A stretch of DNA of 42,302 nucleotides from Alphaproteobacteria bacterium (lineage in GTDB: Bacteria > Pseudomonadota > Alphaproteobacteria > SMXP01): the NCBI GenBank assembly GCA_028280675.1, contig JANQLI010000062.1:1-42302 (forward strand), in the 5' to 3' direction. The first letter of the stretch is position 1, and every line of letters begins with the position of its first letter. The notes beneath the pieces were generated by a model. That model did not search any database. It was given only the letters and a program-made list of their open reading frames with translations, and was not told the origin of the DNA. The position numbers and the translations under genes are program-made. Below are positions 16,961 to 24,728 of the stretch, piece by piece.

Positions 16961-17473
16961 ATGACAGACCCAGCGAATGAAAAAGACTCAAAGCAAGCCC
17001 AAGAACAAACGGCCCAAAATGACAATGCGGGTGTCATCACCATTCCGCCCTTCATACATATAGGGTTTCTTGCGCTGGCCATCGGTCTTCACTATGTATG
17101 GCCAATCGACATGCTCCCTGCCCCCTGGCAATACATTCTTCCCACTCTGTTGGTTTTGATCGCTGTTTATCTCGGCAAACAATCTGTCCCGGAGTTTAAG
17201 AAAACGGGCACAACATTAGATGTGCGCACCCCCACAACAGCGATTATCACCTCGGGCGCTTACCAATACACCCGTAACCCGATTTACCTTGGCATGGCTA
17301 TTCTTCATATCGCGATCGGAATCTTGATCGACAATCTATGGGCTGTTTTAACCGTCATACCTGCGATGATCGTGATGACAGAAGGCGTCATCAAACGCGA
17401 AGAAAAATATCTCGAAGGAAAATTCGGCGATTCCTATCGCAATTACAAATCACAGGTGCGCAGATGGCTTTAA
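16961..17473 (+). CDS. ICMT/PEMT-like integral-membrane methyltransferase family protein
   Basis: A 170-residue membrane protein with a polar N-terminal tail of about 25 residues, three to four hydrophobic segments and the isoprenylcysteine/phospholipid methyltransferase C-terminal signature. That signature is GAYQYTRNPIYLGM, then EEKYLEGKFGDSYRNYKSQVRRWL split around the SAM-binding Glu. Family members methylate small or lipidic acceptors at the membrane using SAM; bacterial substrates are largely unknown. It starts 87 bp after the RND pump with GGAG before the ATG, so it may be a read-through gene or have its own promoter. Its stop overlaps the oppositely oriented DoxX gene stop by 4 bp. 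Confidence 0.8.
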   Translation: MTDPANEKDSKQAQEQTAQNDNAGVITIPPFIHIGFLALAIGLHYVWPIDMLPAPWQYILPTLLVLIAVYLGKQSVPEFKKTGTTLDVRTPTTAIITSGAYQYTRNPIYLGMAILHIAIGILIDNLWAVLTVIPAMIVMTEGVIKREEKYLEGKFGDSYRNYKSQVRRWL

Positions 17474-17949
17474 ACAGCAGGTGCGTCTTCACGTTCCAAG
17501 CCCCACCAACGCCCTGACGGAAACACCAGAAATAGAAACGGCATGAGTAAGATCGGCACCGCTTGAATAAAGAAATATCCCCCTAAGATGAAATTGGCAT
17601 ATAGGAACAATGTCACCAATGACACTGCGCGTTCTCTCACCCCAATCAAAAGCAAGATACCTGTCGCAAGTTGCGTAAGCGTCACAAACCAGGCGATGGG
17701 AAATGCAAGAGGAATCACCACATTTTCCATGTAAATCGCTTGTATGCTGCCGGGTTCCAAAAGAGACAAACGATTTATAAACTCAAGCTGCGCGGTATCG
17801 CTGAATAGCCAGCCAAGCCATACTTTTTGCGCGCCCGCAAAGAGTAAGATCGCTGCATACAGCACCCGCAAAATCACCATGACAGCCTGACCTGTGTGAA
17901 CAGCGGGCGCCGCGCGAAAGGCGGCAAGACTCCAGAACCGGTGTGACAT
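17470..17949 (-). CDS. DoxX-like integral membrane protein
   Basis: A 159-residue protein with four hydrophobic segments. The first carries LRVLYAAILLFAGAQKVWLG and the third LTQLATGILLLIGVRERAV, the pattern of DoxX/MauE-type quinone-linked membrane proteins. Relatives include a thiosulfate:quinone oxidoreductase subunit and proteins that accompany flavin or amine oxidases. It starts 3 bp after the amine oxidase stop on the same strand, so it is likely its membrane partner, for example passing electrons to quinone (inference). The stop overlaps the ICMT-like gene tail-to-tail by 4 bp. Confidence 0.75.
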   Translation of the reverse strand: MSHRFWSLAAFRAAPAVHTGQAVMVILRVLYAAILLFAGAQKVWLGWLFSDTAQLEFINRLSLLEPGSIQAIYMENVVIPLAFPIAWFVTLTQLATGILLLIGVRERAVSLVTLFLYANFILGGYFFIQAVPILLMPFLFLVFPSGRWWGLEREDAPAV

Positions 17950-17952
17950 GCT

Positions 17953-19401
17953 CTAAAGGTCGATCTTCTCTAACACTTCAACAGCGGCACGTTCGCCTGA
18001 TTCCATGGCCCCTTCCATACCGGATGCGAGCACAGACGTATGTTCACCACAGAAGTGAATGGGACCATGAGGGGTGGCAATAATATTGCCATATTTCGCA
18101 ATATGCCCTGGACCGCGATACGCGTTATGCCCTTGGGTCCATGGATAGTCGCCCCAATTCATGACCGTTGTCGGCTCTACCCGTCCCACAGTGCTTGGCC
18201 GCACATCATGGAGTTCTTTGAGAGCCTGCTCCATAATATCCTTGTCACTCATACCACTTAACGCGGCGGCATCGGCGCCGCCTTTTTGCATCCAGAGATA
18301 ATAGCCGTCCCCCCAGGAATAACGGAACACGCGGCCCATGGCATGATTGGTCCAAGTAGAACCGGGCATGCCATCCTCTTCCCAGTAAGGGTCAGTGACA
18401 TGGAAGTAAATACCTGCGGAACGATCACATGGAATCGTGGCAACCGCTTCGGCTTGTAAGTCTGGAAGACCCGGCTCAAACTGAATCTGCTTTAGAATAG
18501 TCAACGGGACTGTGCAAATCACATAACGCGCACGATAGGCGCGTCCCTTTGCATCGCGCACTTCAACGCCCTGATCATCATATGAGATGGACTCAATAGT
18601 TGCGCCAAATTGGACATCACGCGACAAAAGTCGCGCCATGCCTTCCGGCAACCGGCTCATCCCATCTTGCATTTGATCAAGACCATCAAGACCACCGACA
18701 AATTGCTGGAAACGTTGCGAACGCATTATCCACAATGTTGACACCCCATTGGCATCACCGGGATCTAATTGCTCACTGATCAAACGAATCGCTTCATCGC
18801 TCGCCCCTTGCGACTTCAAGAAGTCACCATACGGAATATCATATTTGGCATTTTCCGGTTCGAGCCACGAGTCAAGGTCCGCCAGAGGCGAAGGACGCAT
18901 GGCGTACTTAGGGCCAAGAGCAAACGGACCAAAGGGGCCGGTGTTGCGTTCAGATTCAGGCAGTTTGTTCACGGTGGCTTGAGGCCAATCCAATACCGGC
19001 ATCAAACTACCATCAATATGCAAGGCAAATTCAAGTTGGAAAATATCGATGAAAGGCTTCATGGTGAAGCCGCCAACGCGGTCAATCATGTCGCGCACGC
19101 GTGCATACGTGGTCCCAATCTCAGAGCCCCCCACATCGGGACGTCCAGGGGCATCGTCTTTGGTATAGACCCGGCCACCGACACGCTCACTGCCTTCGAG
19201 AACAAGGACATCCACACCAACGTCTTGCAACAGTACCGCCGCTTGCAAGCCCGACAGACCCGCACCAATCACAATCACATCGGCATCGCGATTGCTCAAT
19301 CCGAGTGAAGCCGCCCGTACCACATGCGGGAATCCAACCATTGCTGCGCTGGCTGTAACTGCTTGTAGTGTTTGACGGCGCGATAATTTCTTCAGAGACA
19401 C
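17953..19401 (-). CDS. Tat-exported flavin-containing amine oxidase
   Basis: A 482-residue FAD-dependent amine oxidase (MAO/LSD1-like). I prefer the GTG at 19401 because AAGGGG lies 6-7 nt upstream and it gives a compact Tat signal, SLKKLSRRQTLQAV. The ATG at 19428 would place a poor ribosome site in the operator. The FAD Rossmann motif is VIVIGAGLSGLQAA (GAGLSG about 46-51), with ERVGGRVYT after it and the closing FAD segment HFCGEHTS...GMEGAMESG near the C-terminus. A Tat signal fits export of a folded flavoprotein. It oxidises an amine, or possibly an amino acid or other CH-NH/CH-CH bond, in the periplasm. It is followed at once by the DoxX-like gene and is divergent from a TetR gene across a large inverted repeat. 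Confidence 0.88.
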   Translation of the reverse strand: MSLKKLSRRQTLQAVTASAAMVGFPHVVRAASLGLSNRDADVIVIGAGLSGLQAAVLLQDVGVDVLVLEGSERVGGRVYTKDDAPGRPDVGGSEIGTTYARVRDMIDRVGGFTMKPFIDIFQLEFALHIDGSLMPVLDWPQATVNKLPESERNTGPFGPFALGPKYAMRPSPLADLDSWLEPENAKYDIPYGDFLKSQGASDEAIRLISEQLDPGDANGVSTLWIMRSQRFQQFVGGLDGLDQMQDGMSRLPEGMARLLSRDVQFGATIESISYDDQGVEVRDAKGRAYRARYVICTVPLTILKQIQFEPGLPDLQAEAVATIPCDRSAGIYFHVTDPYWEEDGMPGSTWTNHAMGRVFRYSWGDGYYLWMQKGGADAAALSGMSDKDIMEQALKELHDVRPSTVGRVEPTTVMNWGDYPWTQGHNAYRGPGHIAKYGNIIATPHGPIHFCGEHTSVLASGMEGAMESGERAAVEVLEKIDL

Positions 19402-19427
19402 CCTTTTCCCCTTAATAACGAGTAACA

Positions 19428-19465
19428 TTGCCTTATAAGCTACCTTTTGGTAGCTTATAAGGCAA
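19428..19465. promoter_or_regulatory. Large perfect inverted repeat, probable TetR operator
   Basis: Two perfect 17-bp arms (TTGCCTTATAAGCTACC and its complement) flank a TTTT centre, 27-64 bp upstream of the amine oxidase start and about 160 bp from the divergent tetR. The core TACC-TTTT-GGTA (19441-19452) has the same form as sites at 27147-27158 and 30569-30580. Each arm also holds the palindrome CTTATAAG. The position is ideal for repression. There is no T-run, so it is not a terminator. Confidence 0.7.
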
Positions 19466-19622
19466 GTATTTTCATGAAATGAGCAATTTAAAGCGCATTT
19501 TTAGACCTTTTTACTGCAATTCGTCGGCTGAAACGTGCCATAATGACTACTGGTAGGTATTTTTTTGCGCCCTGTGTTAAGCCCTATGTCAGGACACCAT
19601 CGCATCAACGTTCGGAAAAGGA

Positions 19623-20297
19623 ATGAGGCCAGTGAGTGCTGCGGCAGTAAAACCGAAGAGTTCAAAACGCCAGAAAAGTGAAGAGGTTATTCTGGATGCG
19701 TTTGAACGCACCCTGATCCGCGATGGCTTACATAAGATCGGTGTGAATGCGGTGATGCGCGAAGCAGGGCTCGCCAAGCCATTGCTGTATGATTATTTTG
19801 ACGATCTCAATGGACTCGCGAAAGCCTGGGTCGCGCGCCGTGGGATCTGGCCAGGGCAACATGAGGGCAGCTTCATGTCCGATGAGGATCGCAAGCGTAA
19901 TCGCGATCCTTATGATCAACTAAAAAGCCTCCTCGTAGGCTTTGCCAACGGCCTTCGCGGCAACCCTGTCGCACTGGAATTGCTGGCTGCGGACCTGACA
20001 GGCAGCCGCTTGCTCGGTGATGCCCTGTCTGATCTCCGGCAAAAGTGGCGCGATAATTTAGAGATGCAAATCAGCCAAGACTCTTTACCAGAAGAAATCG
20101 ACATCGAAAAATTTATCACCATCTTTTATCCGGCCATTGTGTATTTGTGTTTACGATCTCGCAGAGGTGAACCCCTTGGAACAATGGATTTAAGTCAGGA
20201 TGAAGGGTGGCAAAAAGCAACCGGTATCATTGCACGGGCGATTGATGATCTTGCCGCCTTTGAAAAAATGAAAACCATGCTATCGGTTGATGAGTAG
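19623..20297 (+). CDS. TetR-family regulator (first of three paralogues)
   Basis: A 224-residue TetR-type repressor. The helix-turn-helix spans about residues 18-65 (VILDAFERTLIRDG, MREAGLAKPLLYDYFDDLNG), followed by WVARRGIWP. The C-terminal domain ends with YLCLRSRRG, then a DEGW motif. Both the region after the HTH and the C-terminal block are shared with the regulators at 23867 and 32719, so the three form one subfamily. It is divergent from the amine oxidase across the perfect inverted repeat at 19428-19465 and converges on the serine-hydrolase-like gene. A half-palindrome CTACTGGTAG lies about 65 bp before its start and may serve autoregulation. Ligand unknown. Confidence 0.9.
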   Translation: MRPVSAAAVKPKSSKRQKSEEVILDAFERTLIRDGLHKIGVNAVMREAGLAKPLLYDYFDDLNGLAKAWVARRGIWPGQHEGSFMSDEDRKRNRDPYDQLKSLLVGFANGLRGNPVALELLAADLTGSRLLGDALSDLRQKWRDNLEMQISQDSLPEEIDIEKFITIFYPAIVYLCLRSRRGEPLGTMDLSQDEGWQKATGIIARAIDDLAAFEKMKTMLSVDE

Positions 20298-20340
20298 AGC
20301 GTAACATGCGCGTTGGCAGGACTTCTCCCTCCGCATCTTC

Positions 20341-22584
20341 CTATGTGGAACACAGGGGACGTAACCTATGAATCGCCTGAATGACATCATCTGATACAAA
20401 TGGATCCACATCGGAAAACCGGTAATAGGTGATTCCATTCGGGAAGAGCATCATCACCGACCCGGTTTCAGAAGAGAGGAAGGGCACCCACGTCTCTTTG
20501 GGACATCCGAGCAGCGGGGCGACATTGCGGGCATAAAATGCATTCTTATAGCGATAGGTCTCCCGATCCGCACCAAAGGCATGACCGACAGCAGAGCCGC
20601 GATCTGTTTCCACACGTTGCATAGCTGCGGCGAACATGTAGTCATCCAAGAGCGTTCTATCACCCACTTGCCCCTTCCCATGCTGCAGCCAATCGCCAAG
20701 GCGCGCCACATCATGTGGCGTCATCCATAATCCATTATAGGTATAGGCCTGATTGATTGGATCAGCCGTCCGCAATGGTGTCTCAAGCAGTCGTGACATA
20801 CCGAGAGGACGCCATAGCTTTGACAACATCAGATCGTTATAAAGATCGGCCTCTTCGCCATTCTGCTCTTGATAAAAGGCATTCAGCGCCGCTCCCAAAA
20901 GATAGGACGTAGACGATTGATAAACCCACACATATCCAGGATTCGCCTGGCGATAAAACTGATTACATGCCAAGCGCGTTTTTCCAAAATGCGAATCCAT
21001 AAGGAAAAAACGCAACATGGCTGCACTCGATTCATCGATTCCCGGTGCGCGTAAATCGAAATGGCCAGTCGTCATATTCAGCGTTTGGGAAAATGTGACA
21101 TTCTCCCATCCATAAGCAACAGCACAGGCTGGAATATAAGTCATAATCTGTTGCTCAGATAAGTCCGGATAACGATGCGCAAGCATCATAGAGGCAAATC
21201 CACCGATCAGCGCATGCGAGAGAGCGTAAGACGGTAGTGCCATCTCATCGCAATATGGATGTAACCCTGCGCGGGTTTGGCAACCTGCTTGATAATGCAC
21301 CCCATCAATGATCAATCCTGAAATCGCGCTATAATCGGCCTTACCGTCATTGATAGCGCTGAGGTGAACCGCATCGAAAGGACTCAACTCCCCTTCTAAC
21401 TCTTGCAAAGGTTTGCTAGGAAGGCGCATCATAAATTCATCATGTGTCGCGTCAACAATCGCCTGCTGATTGTCGTAGACACGCTGCGTATAGTCCCCCT
21501 TTAACATACCCCACATATTGACTTGGTAATCGGCGCATGTCTCACGCGCAAACTGAAAGGCAATTTGCGAAATCTTACCCTCATTATTATATAAAAATAT
21601 CATCACCCCATGATGCGTACAATTTTCATAGCCCTCTACCAACGCAATAGGCAGAGCCGCACGGCTATACCCCTCATCGTCACCCTGCGACCACACCTGA
21701 CCTGGCTGAACAATAATGCCCCAAAAGGGGTGGTCTGTTTTTTGCAGGCCGCGGCGCACAGGGATAAGGCTATCTCCCGCCTGGATCAGATCGAGCGTAG
21801 TGGATGGAAAAGAGTTCGTTTGAAGCTCCTGACGTTCTGTCAAAGCCAGACGATCATAAAGGGGGAGAAACCCGTTCATTAGTTGAGCGTCTATGTGCAA
21901 TTGGCCCTGGAAGGTATGTATGGCCTGCCGCGCGTCTGCAGGCAGCGCAAAAGCAGACATATGCTTGAGTGATGGCATATCCCCACGCAACAACTGACTC
22001 ATCAAAAAGGGTGTTTTGTCTATAGAAACCCGCTGCGTCTTGCGCTCTAAACGCCGCAAGGGAGCTGCTGTGACAGTGATATTATCCGCCCAGCATCTTG
22101 CGGCATAATTTGTTGATGTGTTTCGAACGCGTATCGTAATCGATTCTTGGTTGTCCAGAGATTCATTCTGCGACGAGATGATGTACATGGTTTTGCCATC
22201 ATCTTGATCTTTCCAAATTTGACCGATCGTCTTCCACTCCTCCTCCCCTTTGACTAACACATCGGCCACACAGAAGTCGTTCTTGGTGAGTTGTTTGGCG
22301 GCCAGAGAGACAGAAACTTTCACGTCACCATAACCAAGCGTTGAAAATGACCGCACAGCCGCAGTGTTAGGGGCGAGTTGCAGAAGAACATTTCCCTCTT
22401 TGGTAATGAGACGGGGTTCACTATCCCCGAAAGCCCGCCATGCGATGGCATTCTGGTCTTCAAAGTCATCAATGAGCACAATATCCGCATCGCTGCTGGT
22501 CACTGTGCCCATTGTGATGAGAGCAGCGAACAACAGCATCCTCAGAAGAAAGAGGACAGAAAAGATGGGGCAGTGGTGTCTCAT
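20341..22584 (-). CDS. Beta-lactamase/serine-hydrolase-like protein with degenerate active site and N-terminal jelly-roll-like domain
   Basis: About 747 residues from the ATG at 22584, chosen because it begins a signal peptide (MRHHCPIF then a long hydrophobic run to about residue 30); the frame is open for 25 more codons from a TTG. After the signal comes a beta-rich segment (IDDFEDQ... to ITVTA, about 35-172) like a carbohydrate-binding jelly roll. A linker domain follows, then a class C beta-lactamase-type domain (about 400-747) with LNMTTGH, YQSSTSYLLG and MTPHDVARLGDW. The SxxK position after LPSY reads A-L-S-H (about 454-457), so both nucleophile Ser and Lys seem lost, and Tyr-x-Asn reads Y-Q-S. 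It is probably periplasmic and may bind rather than cleave. It converges on tetR1. Confidence 0.75.
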   Translation of the reverse strand: MRHHCPIFSVLFLLRMLLFAALITMGTVTSSDADIVLIDDFEDQNAIAWRAFGDSEPRLITKEGNVLLQLAPNTAAVRSFSTLGYGDVKVSVSLAAKQLTKNDFCVADVLVKGEEEWKTIGQIWKDQDDGKTMYIISSQNESLDNQESITIRVRNTSTNYAARCWADNITVTAAPLRRLERKTQRVSIDKTPFLMSQLLRGDMPSLKHMSAFALPADARQAIHTFQGQLHIDAQLMNGFLPLYDRLALTERQELQTNSFPSTTLDLIQAGDSLIPVRRGLQKTDHPFWGIIVQPGQVWSQGDDEGYSRAALPIALVEGYENCTHHGVMIFLYNNEGKISQIAFQFARETCADYQVNMWGMLKGDYTQRVYDNQQAIVDATHDEFMMRLPSKPLQELEGELSPFDAVHLSAINDGKADYSAISGLIIDGVHYQAGCQTRAGLHPYCDEMALPSYALSHALIGGFASMMLAHRYPDLSEQQIMTYIPACAVAYGWENVTFSQTLNMTTGHFDLRAPGIDESSAAMLRFFLMDSHFGKTRLACNQFYRQANPGYVWVYQSSTSYLLGAALNAFYQEQNGEEADLYNDLMLSKLWRPLGMSRLLETPLRTADPINQAYTYNGLWMTPHDVARLGDWLQHGKGQVGDRTLLDDYMFAAAMQRVETDRGSAVGHAFGADRETYRYKNAFYARNVAPLLGCPKETWVPFLSSETGSVMMLFPNGITYYRFSDVDPFVSDDVIQAIHRLRPLCST

Positions 22585-22775
22585 TCCAGAATCATGACCG
22601 AGCGATACAAGAGAATCGGGCGCGCATGATGGTAAACGTGACTTCACCTTGAATGCCAATCTTTATCTATAAGTAAGATGAGAGCCAAATATACACAAAC
22701 ACGCAGTTGTTTCAAAATACTACATACCTGCGATGAGGACAATTTTAACCATCTTACACAATGCAGGATCGGCGC

Positions 22776-23414
22776 TCAGGACTCCGGGAAATCCGCCAGT
22801 GAAATCACCTTATGCACATACTGATCGGTTTCGAGCTCATCAAAAACACAAGAAGCTAAATCGGCGCGGGAAACGCTTGTCCCGCTTGGCAAGACGTTGC
22901 GCCCTTCGATGACCTCGTATGCTTTCTTCTGTTCTTTGTTGTGCAGCATAGGCGCGCGCACAACGGTGACATCTAGTCCACTGTCCAATACTTCATTTTC
23001 CATTTGGTGCATATCGCCATAATATTTACGGCGGAGAAAGAGATACACATTACGCCGGATGCCAGGGCGCTTCACTTGCGCAGCGCCAAGTGAGGATATC
23101 GGGACCAACCGCTTGATATTATGAACGCGCATCCCTTCAACAATATTGCGATGCCCTTCCGTATTTAACGTATATCGCGTATCGCGCAGGTCACGTTTTC
23201 CAATTGTGGTCACGACAGCATCCGCTCCGGCAACGCCATCAATCATAGACTGCCGGTCAAAGGCATCGCCCTTGCGTTTGGCGATCCGAGGATCGGCGCT
23301 TTTGATATTCTCAGGCGTCCGCGCGACACCGATCACCTCATGACCGCGTGTCAAGGCTTCTTTGATAAGCTCAGTGCCAGTTACACCTGAAGCGCCAATA
23401 ATTGCCACCTTCAT
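22776..23414 (-). CDS. NmrA-like NAD(P)-binding protein
   Basis: A 212-residue cytoplasmic atypical SDR/NmrA-like protein. The N-terminal MKVAIIGASGVTGTELIKEA holds the GxxGxxG dinucleotide loop. Later VVTTIG, NIKRLVPISSLGA and LDVTVVRAPML follow in family order. AGGAG precedes the ATG by 8 nt. It may be an oxidoreductase or a redox sensor; there is no YxxxK catalytic pair in classical spacing. It is the last gene of the minus-strand unit TetR, NTF2-like, NmrA-like (62 bp after the NTF2-like gene). It is clearly related to the protein at 30709-31356. Confidence 0.85.
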   Translation of the reverse strand: MKVAIIGASGVTGTELIKEALTRGHEVIGVARTPENIKSADPRIAKRKGDAFDRQSMIDGVAGADAVVTTIGKRDLRDTRYTLNTEGHRNIVEGMRVHNIKRLVPISSLGAAQVKRPGIRRNVYLFLRRKYYGDMHQMENEVLDSGLDVTVVRAPMLHNKEQKKAYEVIEGRNVLPSGTSVSRADLASCVFDELETDQYVHKVISLADFPES

Positions 23415-23476
23415 GAGACGTTCTCCTAGTGTTTATATTGTGTTTATGTTGCGGTGCTCGCCCATATGGCGTGGCA

Positions 23477-23842
23477 TTAGTCGTCCCCATCTACTGAAAA
23501 ACTATACACACGCGATAGCTTATCACCCTGATAGATGTAAACGCCGAGCGTCCCGCGCGTCACAAATTCTCCACCCTCTTTATACTGATCTTTTTCATAT
23601 GCAACGACGATATTCCCAAAAGATTTTAAAAAAGTCACATCGCCTTTGATATATTCTTCACTGTCAAAAACCATCTTCAAGCCAAAAGCCGCTTGTTCTT
23701 TGCCTTTTGAGCGCAGCTCCGCACCGTCCTCTGTGATTTTAAACCACGCATAATCGTCTGACACAAAACTCAAAGCTTTCTTGATGTCACGCTCATCATA
23801 TGCTTTTGATGATGCGCGAAAGAGGTCCTCCACATCAGGCAT
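23477..23842 (-). CDS. NTF2/SnoaL-like small protein
   Basis: A 121-residue single-domain protein with the cone-shaped NTF2/SnoaL-like pattern. It has an N-terminal helix (VEDLFRASSKAYDERDIKKA), the FVSDDYAWFKI strand, then four curved strands (GDVTFLKSFGNIVVAYEKDQYK, GTLGVYIYQGDKLSRVYSFS, seen in pieces). Such proteins act as small isomerases, cyclases, dehydratases or ligand binders, or as beta subunits of ring-hydroxylating dioxygenases. AAGGGG precedes the ATG. It lies 24 bp after tetR2 in the same unit. Specific activity cannot be assigned. Confidence 0.75.
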   Translation of the reverse strand: MPDVEDLFRASSKAYDERDIKKALSFVSDDYAWFKITEDGAELRSKGKEQAAFGLKMVFDSEEYIKGDVTFLKSFGNIVVAYEKDQYKEGGEFVTRGTLGVYIYQGDKLSRVYSFSVDGDD

Positions 23843-23866
23843 TGCTATCCCCTTATGATCTGTTAT

Positions 23867-24547
23867 TTATGTGTTTCGTTTTCTTTTCTTCTGACGCTCT
23901 TCCGCAATCGAGATATAGGATTGATAGGCGATAAGATCATCGAAGATCTCTTCAAGATCCGCCATAACCGCCGCCCATCCTTCATCAGTATCCAGTTGAA
24001 CCGTGCCCATGTAATCCGGCGCTGTGCGCGCCCGTAATACAAGATAATAAATAGCGGCGTTAAAAATACGAAGTGTTGGTCTGCCTTGTATATCTGCTGT
24101 CTTAAGATCTTGACCGAGAAAGCGGGTTTCTTCCTGTGTGCGTTCTTCGCGCAACTCGGCAAGGGCTTCGCTGACAGGGCCAGATTCAAGAAGTTCGGCG
24201 GTGAGCAGTTCCAACAATAAAGGGTTATTTCTAAGATAGTCTGCTAATCGAATGAGGTTTTGCTTTTGAAAAAGAAGTGGATTGTCATTGTAATTGACTA
24301 TGTCATCTGCTGCGAAAATTTCCGTGAGATCCGGCCAGATCTTACGGCGCTCGACCCAGGTCTTAATCAACCCCACAAGACCATCAAAATATTTATAGAT
24401 GAGTGTCTTTGCGACATCTCCTTCTCGCGAAATCGACATGACAGAAATTTTGTGTGCGCCATCACGCAGAAGCACTCGCTCAAAAGCATCAAGAATGGCT
24501 TCTTCGGTCTTTTCGCGGCGCGGCTGTTTTTTGACTGTTGTTGACAC
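23867..24547 (-). CDS. TetR-family regulator (second of three paralogues)
   Basis: A 226-residue TetR-type regulator starting at a GTG. Its ILDAFERVLLRDGAHKI and AKTLIYKYFDGLVGLI segments form the helix-turn-helix, followed by WVERRKIWP and a C-terminal YLVLRAR with DEGW. These blocks closely match tetR1 at 19623 and, less closely, tetR3 at 32719. It leads a short operon with the NTF2-like and NmrA-like genes. The upstream TGTCACTTTT (24597-24606) recurs, inverted, in the TonB receptor/Rieske intergenic region at 27241-27250, a possible regulatory link. A terminator separates it from the TonB receptor gene upstream. Confidence 0.9.
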   Translation of the reverse strand: MSTTVKKQPRREKTEEAILDAFERVLLRDGAHKISVMSISREGDVAKTLIYKYFDGLVGLIKTWVERRKIWPDLTEIFAADDIVNYNDNPLLFQKQNLIRLADYLRNNPLLLELLTAELLESGPVSEALAELREERTQEETRFLGQDLKTADIQGRPTLRIFNAAIYYLVLRARTAPDYMGTVQLDTDEGWAAVMADLEEIFDDLIAYQSYISIAEERQKKRKRNT

Positions 24548-24654
24548 AGGTGACGACCAAGACGAAAGAAAAACTTTGCCTAGAAATGTACGTTATTGTC
24601 ACTTTTTGTCCAGGAAAATTATTCGGACTTTATCCCTTAGCCACATGTCATGAA

Positions 24655-24684
24655 AAAACCGGTGGTCGAAAAACCACCGGTTTT
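24655..24684 (-). terminator. Intrinsic terminator after TonB receptor 2
   Basis: A perfect 12-bp stem, AAAACCGGTGGT / ACCACCGGTTTT, has a 6-nt loop. On the minus strand it is followed by a run of six T, 45 nt after the receptor stop. It separates the receptor transcript from tetR2. Confidence 0.88.
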
Positions 24685-24728
24685 ATATTCCTGAGTCGCC
24701 TCAAATGAGGGACAGCTATCCGCTTGAG

